In this document: positions 1 to 6,449 of the stretch, in pieces
Numbering within the stretch: the stretch's first letter is position 1
Layout of the letters: the number at the start of each line of letters is the position of its first letter
NCBI GenBank assembly: GCA_003022655.1
Contig: PXSX01000104.1
Coordinates: forward strand, 1-13,003
Direction: 5' to 3'
DNA: 13,003 nt
Source of the DNA: Bacteroidetes bacterium QH_1_64_81
GTDB lineage: Bacteria; Bacteroidota; Rhodothermia; Rhodothermales; Salinibacteraceae
Made by a program: the position numbers and the translations under genes
The notes under the pieces: model-generated
Seen by the model: only the letters and a program-made list of their open reading frames with translations
What the model was told of the DNA's origin: nothing
The model's database searches: none

Positions 1-94
1 CCAGACAGAGCAGAATGCGCGGGACGAGGGGAGAAGAAAGGTCCCGGTCAGAGACAATGAGTCGTACAAGTTAATCTTGGATCGAGCGAACGCG

Positions 95-129
95 CTGGGG
101 CCGCCACCCGGAACAGGGGGCGGCCCCAG
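95..129 (-). terminator. GC-rich hairpin, likely terminator of the porin gene
   Basis: A perfect 11-bp stem pairs CTGGGGCCGCC (95-105) with GGCGGCCCCAG (119-129). The 13-nt loop can pair further (CCC 107-109 with GGG 116-118). It begins 65 bp past the stop codon of the porin-like gene at 194. No strong U-tract follows on the minus strand, so efficient termination is inferred from stem strength and position. The rest of 1-94 shows no gene or clear structure. Confidence 0.6.
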
Positions 130-193
130 GCTGCTGAGCCTCCAACTCGGACTCAGATCGCTCGAAGAAATTAGAATTTCAGGCCGCTACCGC

Positions 194-1351
194 CTAGAAG
201 TTGAAGGAAAGCTCCGTCGTCACGCCCTGCCAGTTCTGGCCAACTCCACTGAGAGCAGTCCCCTCTTGGTTACCAGAAAGGCCGGTTTCGGACTGGTTCA
301 CGTACTCAACCTTGAAGAGCGCACTTTCGTAGACGAAGACGCCGATTCCAAGCTGAATACGGGTGAGAGACGTGTCGTCAAAGTCATCAACAGCGTCAGA
401 CTGATCGCCCGCGTACGTGAAACGACCAGCTGCATAGAAGTCCTCGGAAAAGTCAACTTTTGCGCCGACGCCGCCAAAGAGTGCCTGGAAGTCCTCATCG
501 CTGCCGTATCCCTCATTTTCCGTCGCGTAACCGCCCCACAGGTCGAGATCGGCACTTCCGGCCGTCACCTTCGCGTCAGCGTGGAAAATGGTCTCGTTTG
601 GCATCTGGGCGTGGGCGACACGGGTACCGCGCTGCAGGTCGTAGTTGTCACCGTCCCCAGTCGCAAAAACGAGCGGCTGGCTACCGGTATTTGTAGCGAG
701 ACCTGCCCCGAACTGGAACAGATCGGAGCCGGTGATGCGGAACTTACCGATGAGGTTGAAACCGGTATTCCCGCCCAGGTCTGTCGTGAGGCCCCCTCCA
801 AAGCCTTTATTGATGGTCACGTCAAACCCAAACGAGTCATAGGAACCAATCAGCTTCACGCCCTGGCCGGCGGTGATCATGTCAGCCGGGGAGTTACCGA
901 CAAGAGGGTTACCCTGAACAACGGGCCCGTCGGAGTAGCCCCGAAAATTCATGAGGCCGGTGACCGGCGTTCCGGTCCGCAGGGTAAGCTGGTCAGAAAG
1001 GGCAAGATCCAGGATCGCAAAGTCGATCGTCGGCGAGAAAGACTGGAATCCGAAGTCATTGGGTTCCAGCTCCGTCATCACAAGCGCGCTCACGTTCTCG
1101 GAGAACTGGACACTCGTATTGAGCCCGGCCCGGACGCGCTGGAAGCCTGCAATCGGATCGTCGGAATTTTCTAGAGTGATATACTGTGCATGCTGGGCGA
1201 CATTGACAGCGAAGTCAATCGACGGAAGCTCCTCGTCGTCCATCTGCGCCTGGGCAGGCACGGCGGTCGCGACCATCAGCAGGAGGGCAAACAGGCCTGT
1301 GCCAAGATATTGAAGGGGGTTCGGAGTGTTCGAAGTCGTAAAAATAGACAT
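194..1351 (-). CDS. Outer-membrane porin-like beta-barrel protein, exported
   Basis: The 385-residue product has a clear Sec signal peptide: a hydrophobic stretch at about residues 18-31, then VPAQA with likely cleavage after residue 35. The mature part alternates short hydrophobic/aromatic strands with Gly/Asp/Asn-rich turns, has no long helix, and ends ELSFNF. A terminal aromatic residue of this kind is the usual signal for insertion of beta-barrels by the BAM machinery. I do not recognise a named porin family, and substrate specificity cannot be read from the sequence. Its place downstream of a periplasmic glycerol-binding protein suggests passage of glycerol across the outer membrane (inference). 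It is separated from glpV by 252 bp holding a terminator-like hairpin and a possible regulatory site, so it may have its own promoter. The ATG at 1349-1351 directly precedes the signal peptide, and no Shine-Dalgarno sequence is visible. Confidence 0.8.
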   Translation of the reverse strand: MSIFTTSNTPNPLQYLGTGLFALLLMVATAVPAQAQMDDEELPSIDFAVNVAQHAQYITLENSDDPIAGFQRVRAGLNTSVQFSENVSALVMTELEPNDFGFQSFSPTIDFAILDLALSDQLTLRTGTPVTGLMNFRGYSDGPVVQGNPLVGNSPADMITAGQGVKLIGSYDSFGFDVTINKGFGGGLTTDLGGNTGFNLIGKFRITGSDLFQFGAGLATNTGSQPLVFATGDGDNYDLQRGTRVAHAQMPNETIFHADAKVTAGSADLDLWGGYATENEGYGSDEDFQALFGGVGAKVDFSEDFYAAGRFTYAGDQSDAVDDFDDTSLTRIQLGIGVFVYESALFKVEYVNQSETGLSGNQEGTALSGVGQNWQGVTTELSFNF

Positions 1352-1385
1352 AGTCGATGTTGGTGGGTGACTAGAAGTTGTCGAG

Positions 1386-1421
1386 TTAGGGAAACAGGCG
1401 CGAAGAGGTATCTTCCCTAAA
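1386..1421 (-). promoter_or_regulatory. Inverted repeat upstream of the porin gene, possible operator
   Basis: TTAGGGAA (1386-1393) and TTCCCTAA (1413-1420) form a perfect 8-bp inverted repeat with 19 bp between the arms, about 35-70 bp upstream of the porin ATG. The distal arm, read on the minus strand as TTTAGGGAAGATA, resembles the TTTGGGAAGATGGA element found upstream of glpV and glpK. Spaced inverted half-sites suit a dimeric regulator such as the AraC protein in this window, but nothing here proves binding. Confidence 0.35.
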
Positions 1422-1542
1422 CCAGGGATTCTCCACTGCGCCTATGGTGCTGGCGGTTCAACCCCCACTCAGGAGAATGCTGGCGTGGTGGAGGAAGTGA
1501 GTTACAAGCAGTCGTGGAAAATACCGATGACCGTCCCCGGCC

Positions 1543-1570
1543 ACAGCCCGAGCGAGAAGGCCCGGGCTGT
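1543..1570 (-). terminator. Hairpin after the binding-protein gene, likely terminator
   Basis: ACAGCCCG (1543-1550) pairs perfectly with CGGGCTGT (1563-1570) around a 12-nt loop. It begins 34 bp beyond the stop codon of the solute-binding protein gene. The following minus-strand sequence includes a short TATTTT run about 20 nt on, so this is a plausible but not textbook intrinsic terminator. It would separate glpV transcription from the porin gene, or reduce read-through into it. Confidence 0.5.
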
Positions 1571-1603
1571 AGCGGGGAGATCATCAGACAGAGGAGGGGG
1601 GAC

Positions 1604-3454
1604 TTACATGTCGCCCTCCATGTCGTCGCTTTCCCACTGCTTGATAAGCTCGTTGTAAGGAACCGTCACGGGATCCTCCGGCGGCCGCTCGGCCTTCGGG
1701 GCGCCTGGCTGTTCGAGCCAGTATTCGCGTGACCGCTCCGGATTGAGCTTCGGTGAGTACTGCTGCATGCGGAGGCGCTGCATCAGCGAGTTCTGAATGC
1801 TGGCCAGGTCGTCCATGGCCTGCTTCACCGTTTTTGAGCCGGTTGCGGCCTGGGCCACCTGCTTCCACCACTGCTCGGCGAGGAGAGGATAGTGGGGCAC
1901 GTTCTTGCCCGTGTCCGTCCACTGGTCTTCGACCGGGGAGGTGTAGAAGCTAATCAGGCCGCCGAGTTCGCCTTCGTGCTTCTCCCAGTACGCCGAGTTC
2001 ACGGTCGAGCTTCGGACGGGAGTGTTTCCGACGTTGAACTTCTTGAGGGACACGGTCTTCGAGGAAGCGAACTGGGCCCACATCCAGGCTGCCTTGCGCT
2101 TCTTGCCGGTCGTCTGCTTCGGAATCATCCAGCTGCCAGCGTCCTGGTAACCGACCTTCATGCCTTCGTCCCAGTATCGCCCATGGGGCGTGGGGGCCAT
2201 CCGCCACTTCGGATTGCCCTCATCGTCTGTCACCTTGGAGTCCGGTGAAGTGAAGGCATCGGCGGAAAGGAAGGTGATGTACTGGAAGGCGCGCTGCGCT
2301 ACCGTGCCGCGCGAAGGCACCGGACCGGCTTCCGACCAGCGCATCGACGTGGCGTACGGCGGGGCGTAATTCTCAATCCAGTCGAGGTACTTGCGAGTAG
2401 CGTAGTACGCGGCTGGGCCGTTCGTGGCACCTCCACGGTTGACAGTCGAGCCAACCGGAATGCGGTCCTCGACCCGGACGCCCCATTCATCAACGGGCTT
2501 GCCGTTCGGAAGACCGGTGTCACCGACGCCGGCAATCGAAAGCCAGGCGTCGGTAAAGCGCCAGCCGAGCGACGGGCTCTTCTTGCTATAGTCCATGTGG
2601 CCGTAAATCCCATCCACGTCCGCGCCCAGATCCTCGGGACTCACAGACTCGGTGAAGAACTCCGCGATGTCCTCGTACGCCGCCCAGTTGCGGGGCACAC
2701 CGAGCTCGTACCCGTACTCGTTCCTGAACATCTCCTTGATGTCCGGGTCCGTGAACCAGTCATGGCGGAACCAGTAGAGGTTCGCGAACTGCTGGTCGGG
2801 GAGCTGAAGTTGGTCACCCTCGTAGTTCTGACCGAACTCCGCGTTCATCCAGTCGTCAAGGTCCAGGGTCGGATTCGTCACATCGCTTCCTTCCCCGTTC
2901 ATGTAATCGGTCAGGTTGACGGCGCTCTGAAGGCGAACGTGCGTCCCGATGAGGTCCCCGTCATTGACGTAGATGTCGTAGACGCTCCGGCCCGAGGCCA
3001 GCTGCGTCTGCAGCTTCTCCACGAGGCTGCCCTCGCCGATGATATTGTGGGTGACGTCAATTCCCGTAATTTCTGAGAAGGCCGGGGCGAGAGTGGAAGA
3101 CTCCCACTTGTGGGTCTTAATCGTTTCAGCGACGGACTCTACGTTCTGGCCACGAAGACCTTCGGCGTTTTGGGCAAACCACATCAGCTCGTCGATCTGC
3201 TCCTTGAGAGTAAAGACCGACGGCTGAAGCTTCATCGCCCACTTCACAGCGGCCTGTTCACGCTCGTTCAGTGGACCATATTCGCTTTCGGCGTACTCCT
3301 GAGCTTCCTGCTCCGTGATGTCCGGATAGTTCGGCTCGTCGGGCCAGTCTTGGGCCTGAGAGGTAAGGGGTTGGAAAACCAGCGCCGCGACACACAGGGC
3401 TACCAACGCTAGCCAAGAATGAGGTGTCGGGCGTGTGTGGTACTGTGTACTCAT
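1604..3454 (-). CDS. glpV: Periplasmic glycerol-binding protein of ABC transporter (GlpV-like)
   Basis: This 616-residue extracytoplasmic binding protein presumably captures glycerol in the periplasm and delivers it to the GlpP/GlpQ permeases. An N-terminal signal peptide (hydrophobic core about residues 14-30, TSQA/QDW, cleavage near 34) has no lipobox cysteine, so the protein should be soluble. The mature part carries stretches I recall from rhizobial GlpV, including LPDQQFANLYWFRHDWF, YGHMDYSKKSP, GGATNGPAAYYA and AFSEITGIDVTHNIIGEGS. It is long for a sugar-type binding protein, which is usual for this subfamily. The acidic C-terminus (ESDDMEGDM) fits a halophile. The ATG at 3452-3454 has AAGGTG eight bases upstream, one of the few Shine-Dalgarno-like sites in the window. 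A leader of over 450 bp precedes it, so independent transcription is likely. The substrate is inferred from homology and the neighbouring glpK. Confidence 0.88.
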   Translation of the reverse strand: MSTQYHTRPTPHSWLALVALCVAALVFQPLTSQAQDWPDEPNYPDITEQEAQEYAESEYGPLNEREQAAVKWAMKLQPSVFTLKEQIDELMWFAQNAEGLRGQNVESVAETIKTHKWESSTLAPAFSEITGIDVTHNIIGEGSLVEKLQTQLASGRSVYDIYVNDGDLIGTHVRLQSAVNLTDYMNGEGSDVTNPTLDLDDWMNAEFGQNYEGDQLQLPDQQFANLYWFRHDWFTDPDIKEMFRNEYGYELGVPRNWAAYEDIAEFFTESVSPEDLGADVDGIYGHMDYSKKSPSLGWRFTDAWLSIAGVGDTGLPNGKPVDEWGVRVEDRIPVGSTVNRGGATNGPAAYYATRKYLDWIENYAPPYATSMRWSEAGPVPSRGTVAQRAFQYITFLSADAFTSPDSKVTDDEGNPKWRMAPTPHGRYWDEGMKVGYQDAGSWMIPKQTTGKKRKAAWMWAQFASSKTVSLKKFNVGNTPVRSSTVNSAYWEKHEGELGGLISFYTSPVEDQWTDTGKNVPHYPLLAEQWWKQVAQAATGSKTVKQAMDDLASIQNSLMQRLRMQQYSPKLNPERSREYWLEQPGAPKAERPPEDPVTVPYNELIKQWESDDMEGDM

Positions 3455-3638
3455 ATCTAAAACACCTTAAGTAATGGGAAAGGCAATCGAGTTCGTTCGG
3501 CGTTCGAGGGAGCGGGCTACACGACCAGCCTCGACGCCAAAAGGGGGGCGTCCTGCAGTTCCTTCAAATCTCAGGACTCAAGATGAAGGGGGGCTTTCGC
3601 AGATACGTGAGTGTATGTGACGTGGGCCGTGCAGTTGA

Positions 3639-3668
3639 ATGTCCCGCGGTCGTTCGATGGCGGGACAT
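3639..3668 (-). promoter_or_regulatory. 9-bp perfect hairpin in the glpV leader
   Basis: ATGTCCCGC (3639-3647) and GCGGGACAT (3660-3668) form a perfect stem with a 12-nt loop, about 185 bp upstream of the glpV ATG. No T-run follows on the minus strand, so it looks more like a leader structure or operator than an intrinsic terminator. Function unknown. Confidence 0.4.
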
Positions 3669-3743
3669 ACTGCAGGCGCCTCGCCACAAGCCGGGCGCAT
3701 CCTCGGCGATAGACCGAAGGGTGCGAGTCCGGGGCAAAATGAT

Positions 3744-3757
3744 TCCATCTTCCCAAA
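3744..3757 (-). promoter_or_regulatory. Shared upstream motif, copy 1 (glpV)
   Basis: TCCATCTTCCCAAA on the plus strand (TTTGGGAAGATGGA on the coding strand) lies about 290 bp upstream of the glpV start. The identical 14-mer lies upstream of glpK at 10783-10796. In both places it is preceded on the plus strand by AAAATG and two variable bases, so 20 of 22 positions match. It is a candidate regulator-binding site or promoter element. Confidence 0.5.
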
Positions 3758-3931
3758 GTAGAGATCGCGTTGATTCTCGAGGTACGACCGCCCTCAGCAA
3801 AGGCGCGGTGTACTTCTCAGCGGCCAGTGGGTGTTCTTCGAGCGCAATACCGTGCGGCGTTCTCGTCCGGGCAGGACGCAGCGTCATCTTTGAATCCACA
3901 GTGCAACCGGTACTCGCTCGCGGAGACGTGC

Positions 3932-4384
3932 TCAGGGGATGGGGACATCTCTTCCACTGTGTGGGAGCGATCTCTCGTTAAGAACTCTGAGTCTGTTTGA
4001 CGGACGCTCTGTGGCCTGCGACTTCGTGGATCTCGCGCAAAAAGCCTTCTGCACTTGCCCGGTAGTTCCACTACAGGGCTCGTTTGGGCACCTTTTTGCG
4101 ATGGTCCCAACCATCAGCAGGGCACCTACCACGAGCACGCCCCAGACGGCCGTTGTACCAAAAAAATACAGCCAGAGACAGAAGGTAAGTCCAGTGAGCA
4201 ACAACCCCATGAACACGCGGTCCCCTCGGGTGGTCTCGATGGGCAGCACAGTCCCCTCGCGGGCCCAGCCGGGGTCCTTCATGTCCCAGGTGGTTAGCGT
4301 AACCAATAGCAGGATGATAGACCCCAGAAAAATTATGGTTGGCAGCGTCCACTGCATCCACTGGGGAGGGAGGGAGTTAAGCAT
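3932..4384 (-). CDS. DUF2160-type small membrane protein; C-terminus doubtful
   Basis: As read, the product has 150 residues. The first ~97 match what I recall of the DUF2160 small integral membrane proteins found between permease and binding-protein genes in rhizobial-type glycerol ABC operons. There are hydrophobic segments at about 13-33, 57-78 and 80-95, and a TTRGDR motif at 51-56. Its role is unknown; an accessory part of the transporter is the usual inference. Family members are around 90-100 residues long. The extra ~50 residues here are polar, contain three cysteines and few acidic residues, and overlap a terminator-like hairpin. A one-base slip at the five-A run (4093-4097) would instead end the protein after AKKVPKRAL at the TAG at 4071-4073, giving 104 residues with a basic tail. 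That end is more natural, so a frameshift or base-call error is likely. No Shine-Dalgarno is visible at the ATG. Confidence 0.75.
   Translation of the reverse strand: MLNSLPPQWMQWTLPTIIFLGSIILLLVTLTTWDMKDPGWAREGTVLPIETTRGDRVFMGLLLTGLTFCLWLYFFGTTAVWGVLVVGALLMVGTIAKRCPNEPCSGTTGQVQKAFCARSTKSQATERPSNRLRVLNERSLPHSGRDVPIP
4037..4099 (-). terminator. Nested hairpin with A/T flanks at the end of the DUF2160 gene
   Basis: An inner stem pairs GCCC-g-GTAGT (4057-4066) with ACTAC-a-GGGC (4070-4079) around a 3-nt loop, with one internal mismatch. GCAAAAAG (4037-4044) and CTTTTTGC (4092-4099) are perfect complements flanking it. On the minus strand the structure ends in CTTTTTGC, like an intrinsic terminator, and it contains the TAG stop of the alternative short DUF2160 frame. 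It would divide the membrane-protein operon from glpV. The arrangement is also nearly symmetric for plus-strand transcripts. Confidence 0.55.
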
Positions 4385-4555
4385 AGGGACTGGTCTGTTT
4401 GAGCAGAATCAGGAGTTCCGGTGTGTGCAGTTTCTGGGAAGAAGGACCCGGTCCGTGGGCGAGTGCCAGTTCCCGATGAGGAACGTTCGTGAACAGTCTC
4501 TACGTCCGGCCCTCAAGCCTACTGCATTGTCAGGGCTCATTATTTGGGTTCTGCA

Positions 4556-4690
4556 GCGATCTCAAAATTCCAGGGCAAGTCTGCTCCGAGCGAAGTCGAG
4601 GAGCCTCCATGGGTACTGGCAGCTCACTTCAGGGAGATTTCTCGACTACGCTCGAAATGACGTGTCGCAATTTGGGAATTTTGAGATCGC
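4556..4690. repeat. 135-bp palindromic MITE-like repeat, copy A
   Basis: Perfect 16-bp terminal inverted repeats bound the element: GCGATCTCAAAATTCC (4556-4571) and GGAATTTTGAGATCGC (4675-4690). The interior is also imperfectly self-complementary, with an arm containing CGAGCGAAGTCGAG facing one containing CTCGACTACGCTCG. Positions 4632-4668 match copy B (7703-7739) at 35 of 37 bases. No coding capacity for a transposase is present. It lies between the glpQ and DUF2160 genes and runs over the 3' end of glpQ, supplying its last codons and stop. Flanking target-site duplications are not obvious. The core resembles palindromic repeats I recall as common in Bacteroidota genomes. Confidence 0.85.
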
Positions 4691-5500
4691 GTATTCAACC
4701 TGTAGAATGACGGTTGACGCTGTGAAGCCGGTGGCAAGCAGATCCCGAACGAGGTATACGATGATTGCCCCCGGCACCATGGCGAGGACGCCCGCGGCTC
4801 CCAACACGCCCCAGTCCCAGCCTCCGGCCCCAAGGCTCCGGGTGAGCGTCACCGTGATCGGCTGTGCCGCCTCGTTCGTCAGCGTGCGGGCCAGGAGCAA
4901 CTCCACCCAGGAAAACATGAAGGTGAAGAAGGCCGTCACGGCGATACCGGGCGTGATGAGGGGCAGAAAGATGTTCCAGACGAAGCTCGGGAAGCTGTGC
5001 CCGTCGATGAACGCCATCTCGTCGATCTCCTTCGGAATCCCGGACATGAACCCTTCTAAAATCCAGATCGCCAGGGGTAGATTAAACAGGCAGTGTGCAA
5101 GCGCGACGGCCCAGTAGGTGTCGATCAGGTTCAGGTTCGAGTACAGAATAAAGAAGGGCACCATAAAGGCGGCCGGCGGAGCCATCCGGTTCGTCAGGAA
5201 CCAGAAGAACAGGTGCTTGTCCCCCCGGAAGTCCCAGCGTGAGAACGCGTACGCAGCGGGGAGGGCGGTCACCGTGACGAACACCACGTTCATCGTAGCC
5301 ATCGAGATCGAGTTGATGTACCCGCTCCTCCAGAACTTGGAGGTGAGAATCTCCTCGTAGTTCTGGAAGGTGAAGTTGTGTGGGTAAAAGGTAAGCTGCT
5401 GGATGATCTCAGTGTTCGGCTTGAACGACATGTTGATCATCCAGTATATTGGTATCATGAGAAATACCAAAAATGCAACTAGGTAATACTGTTTTTTCAT
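4646..5500 (-). CDS. glpQ: Glycerol ABC transporter permease (GlpQ-like)
   Basis: This 284-residue inner-membrane permease belongs to the binding-protein-dependent family (MalG/UgpE-like). It has an N-terminal transmembrane helix (about 6-22), further helices at about 68-88, 95-120, 128-148, 183-205 and 233-252, and the cytoplasmic EAA loop at 160-180 (DEMAFIDG...IFLPL), which docks onto an ATPase subunit. It should pair with the GlpP-like permease to form the glycerol channel. The start ATG overlaps the upstream permease stop in an ATGA arrangement, indicating translational coupling. The last 14 residues (AISKFPNCDTSFRA) and the TAG stop are encoded by the palindromic repeat at 4556-4690, so the native C-terminus has probably been replaced by repeat sequence. 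The essential core ends near residue 260, so activity may be retained. The name follows rhizobial usage, not the E. coli phosphodiesterase. Confidence 0.88.
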   Translation of the reverse strand: MKKQYYLVAFLVFLMIPIYWMINMSFKPNTEIIQQLTFYPHNFTFQNYEEILTSKFWRSGYINSISMATMNVVFVTVTALPAAYAFSRWDFRGDKHLFFWFLTNRMAPPAAFMVPFFILYSNLNLIDTYWAVALAHCLFNLPLAIWILEGFMSGIPKEIDEMAFIDGHSFPSFVWNIFLPLITPGIAVTAFFTFMFSWVELLLARTLTNEAAQPITVTLTRSLGAGGWDWGVLGAAGVLAMVPGAIIVYLVRDLLATGFTASTVILQVEYAISKFPNCDTSFRA

Positions 5501-6366
5501 TGGTCGCCACCAGCACCTTGTCCGAGATTAAGCATGACGATGTAAATCACGAAGGAGAGGAAGATCACGATGAAGAAGTAAATCAGAGACGTTGCTCCGC
5601 CTCTTCCCATCTGGAATCCTCCGATGGCCATTCGTGATGCGTACGTGCTCATGAAGGTGGTTGCGCTGCCGGGGCCGCCACCCGTGAGCACAAAGGGCTC
5701 GGCGTAAATCTTGAAGGAGTCCATCAGCCGCAGCAGCACGGCGATGATGAGAACGCCCCGTATGTTGGGCAGGGTCACGTAGCGGAACGTTTTCCACGGC
5801 GATGCCCGGTCGATCTTCGCGGCCATGTAGTACTCTTCGGGGATGGCCTGAATGCCCGCATAGCAAATGAGAACGACCAGGGGCGTCCAGTGCCAGATGT
5901 CCATTGCCAGCACCGTCCACCAGGCATCTCCGGTGAATTGGCTAACGTTATAGGTCGTGTAGCCGAACCAGCTGAACACTTCGGGGAGGACCCCAATGTC
6001 GGAGCGCGTAAACACGCGCCAAATAATGCCGACGACGTTCCAGGGAATCAGCAGGGGAATGCCGAGGAGGACGAGGCTCACGGCCGCCCCCGGTCCGTCG
6101 GAGGGCATGCAGAGGGCGAGGGCCAGGCCCAGTGGAATCTCGGTGATGAGCACGAGGCCACTGAAGAGGATCTGGCGCCCAAGGGCCCCTTGGAAGGCCG
6201 GGTCCTGAATGATCGCCACAAAGTTCTCAAGCCCCGAAAAGTATGGCTGTGTCCCCGGGAGGAGGGTAAGCTGGGAGTAATTCATCACCGTAATCAGCGG
6301 GATGAAGGCACTGATGGACACAAGGATCAGTGCCGGCAGCAGGAATAACCAGGGTCGTTGTTTCAT
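5497..6366 (-). CDS. glpP: Glycerol ABC transporter permease (GlpP-like)
   Basis: This 289-residue inner-membrane permease is of the MalF/UgpA-like type. Hydrophobic helices lie at about 6-27, 66-86, 94-117, 150-172, 203-218 and 260-281. The EAA loop at about 180-200 reads YMAAKIDRASPWKTFRYVTL, close to the family pattern and used for contact with an ATPase subunit. A periplasmic segment around residues 220-250 includes the FVLTGGGPG stretch typical of these permeases. It should form the membrane channel with the GlpQ-like permease, whose start codon overlaps this gene's stop by 4 bp. The ATG at 6364-6366 follows the upstream ATPase gene by 80 bp and starts directly at a short basic N-terminus (MKQR) ahead of the first helix. 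The glycerol substrate is inferred from operon context. Confidence 0.88.
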   Translation of the reverse strand: MKQRPWLFLLPALILVSISAFIPLITVMNYSQLTLLPGTQPYFSGLENFVAIIQDPAFQGALGRQILFSGLVLITEIPLGLALALCMPSDGPGAAVSLVLLGIPLLIPWNVVGIIWRVFTRSDIGVLPEVFSWFGYTTYNVSQFTGDAWWTVLAMDIWHWTPLVVLICYAGIQAIPEEYYMAAKIDRASPWKTFRYVTLPNIRGVLIIAVLLRLMDSFKIYAEPFVLTGGGPGSATTFMSTYASRMAIGGFQMGRGGATSLIYFFIVIFLSFVIYIVMLNLGQGAGGDQ

Positions 6367-6418
6367 TGTGGGAGGGTACTCCTGACAGAATGCGGATGTC
6401 GAGGCACGGGTCAGGCGG

Positions 6419-6449
6419 GAGCCATCGGGTTACGAGAGCCATCGGGTTA
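6419..6449. repeat. Tandem 14-bp direct repeat at the glpT stop codon
   Basis: GAGCCATCGGGTTA occurs at 6419-6432 and again at 6436-6449 (17-bp period). The second copy contains the TAA stop of the GlpT-like ATPase gene. A small tandem duplication of the gene's end is the simplest explanation. Confidence 0.7.

Larger units (their letters stand above)
3455..4036 (-). promoter_or_regulatory. Long leader/intergenic region upstream of glpV
   Basis: This stretch of more than 480 bp holds no credible gene. It contains the motif at 3744-3757 shared with the glpK upstream region, and two hairpins. ATGTCCCGC (3639-3647) pairs with GCGGGACAT (3660-3668) around a 12-nt loop. GACGCC (3533-3538) pairs with GGCGTC (3547-3552) around an 8-nt loop. 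A promoter here would let the abundant binding protein be made at a different level from the membrane genes (inference). Short open frames in it lack recognisable domains and the acidic composition of the neighbouring proteins. Confidence 0.45.

Noticed and set aside
77..1174. Plus-strand open frame of 365 residues opposite the porin gene
   Set aside because: The minus-strand frame has a signal peptide and beta-barrel ending; this one has neither and begins within the terminator hairpin region.
3564..3899. Small open frames in the gap between the DUF2160 and glpV genes
   Set aside because: They overlap hairpins and the shared motif, lack domains and are basic and Ser/Arg-rich, unlike the acidic proteins of the locus.
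4400..4555. Possible third palindromic repeat or extra motif copy between glpQ and the DUF2160 gene
   Set aside because: Only GGACCCGGTCC (4444-4454) and a loosely similar GGGAAGAAGG in the opposite orientation were found; neither matches the repeat ends or the 14-bp motif well.
3939..5117. Plus-strand open frame of 392 residues across the DUF2160 gene, repeat copy A and glpQ
   Set aside because: It crosses two real minus-strand genes and a repeat element, is basic and shows no family motif.
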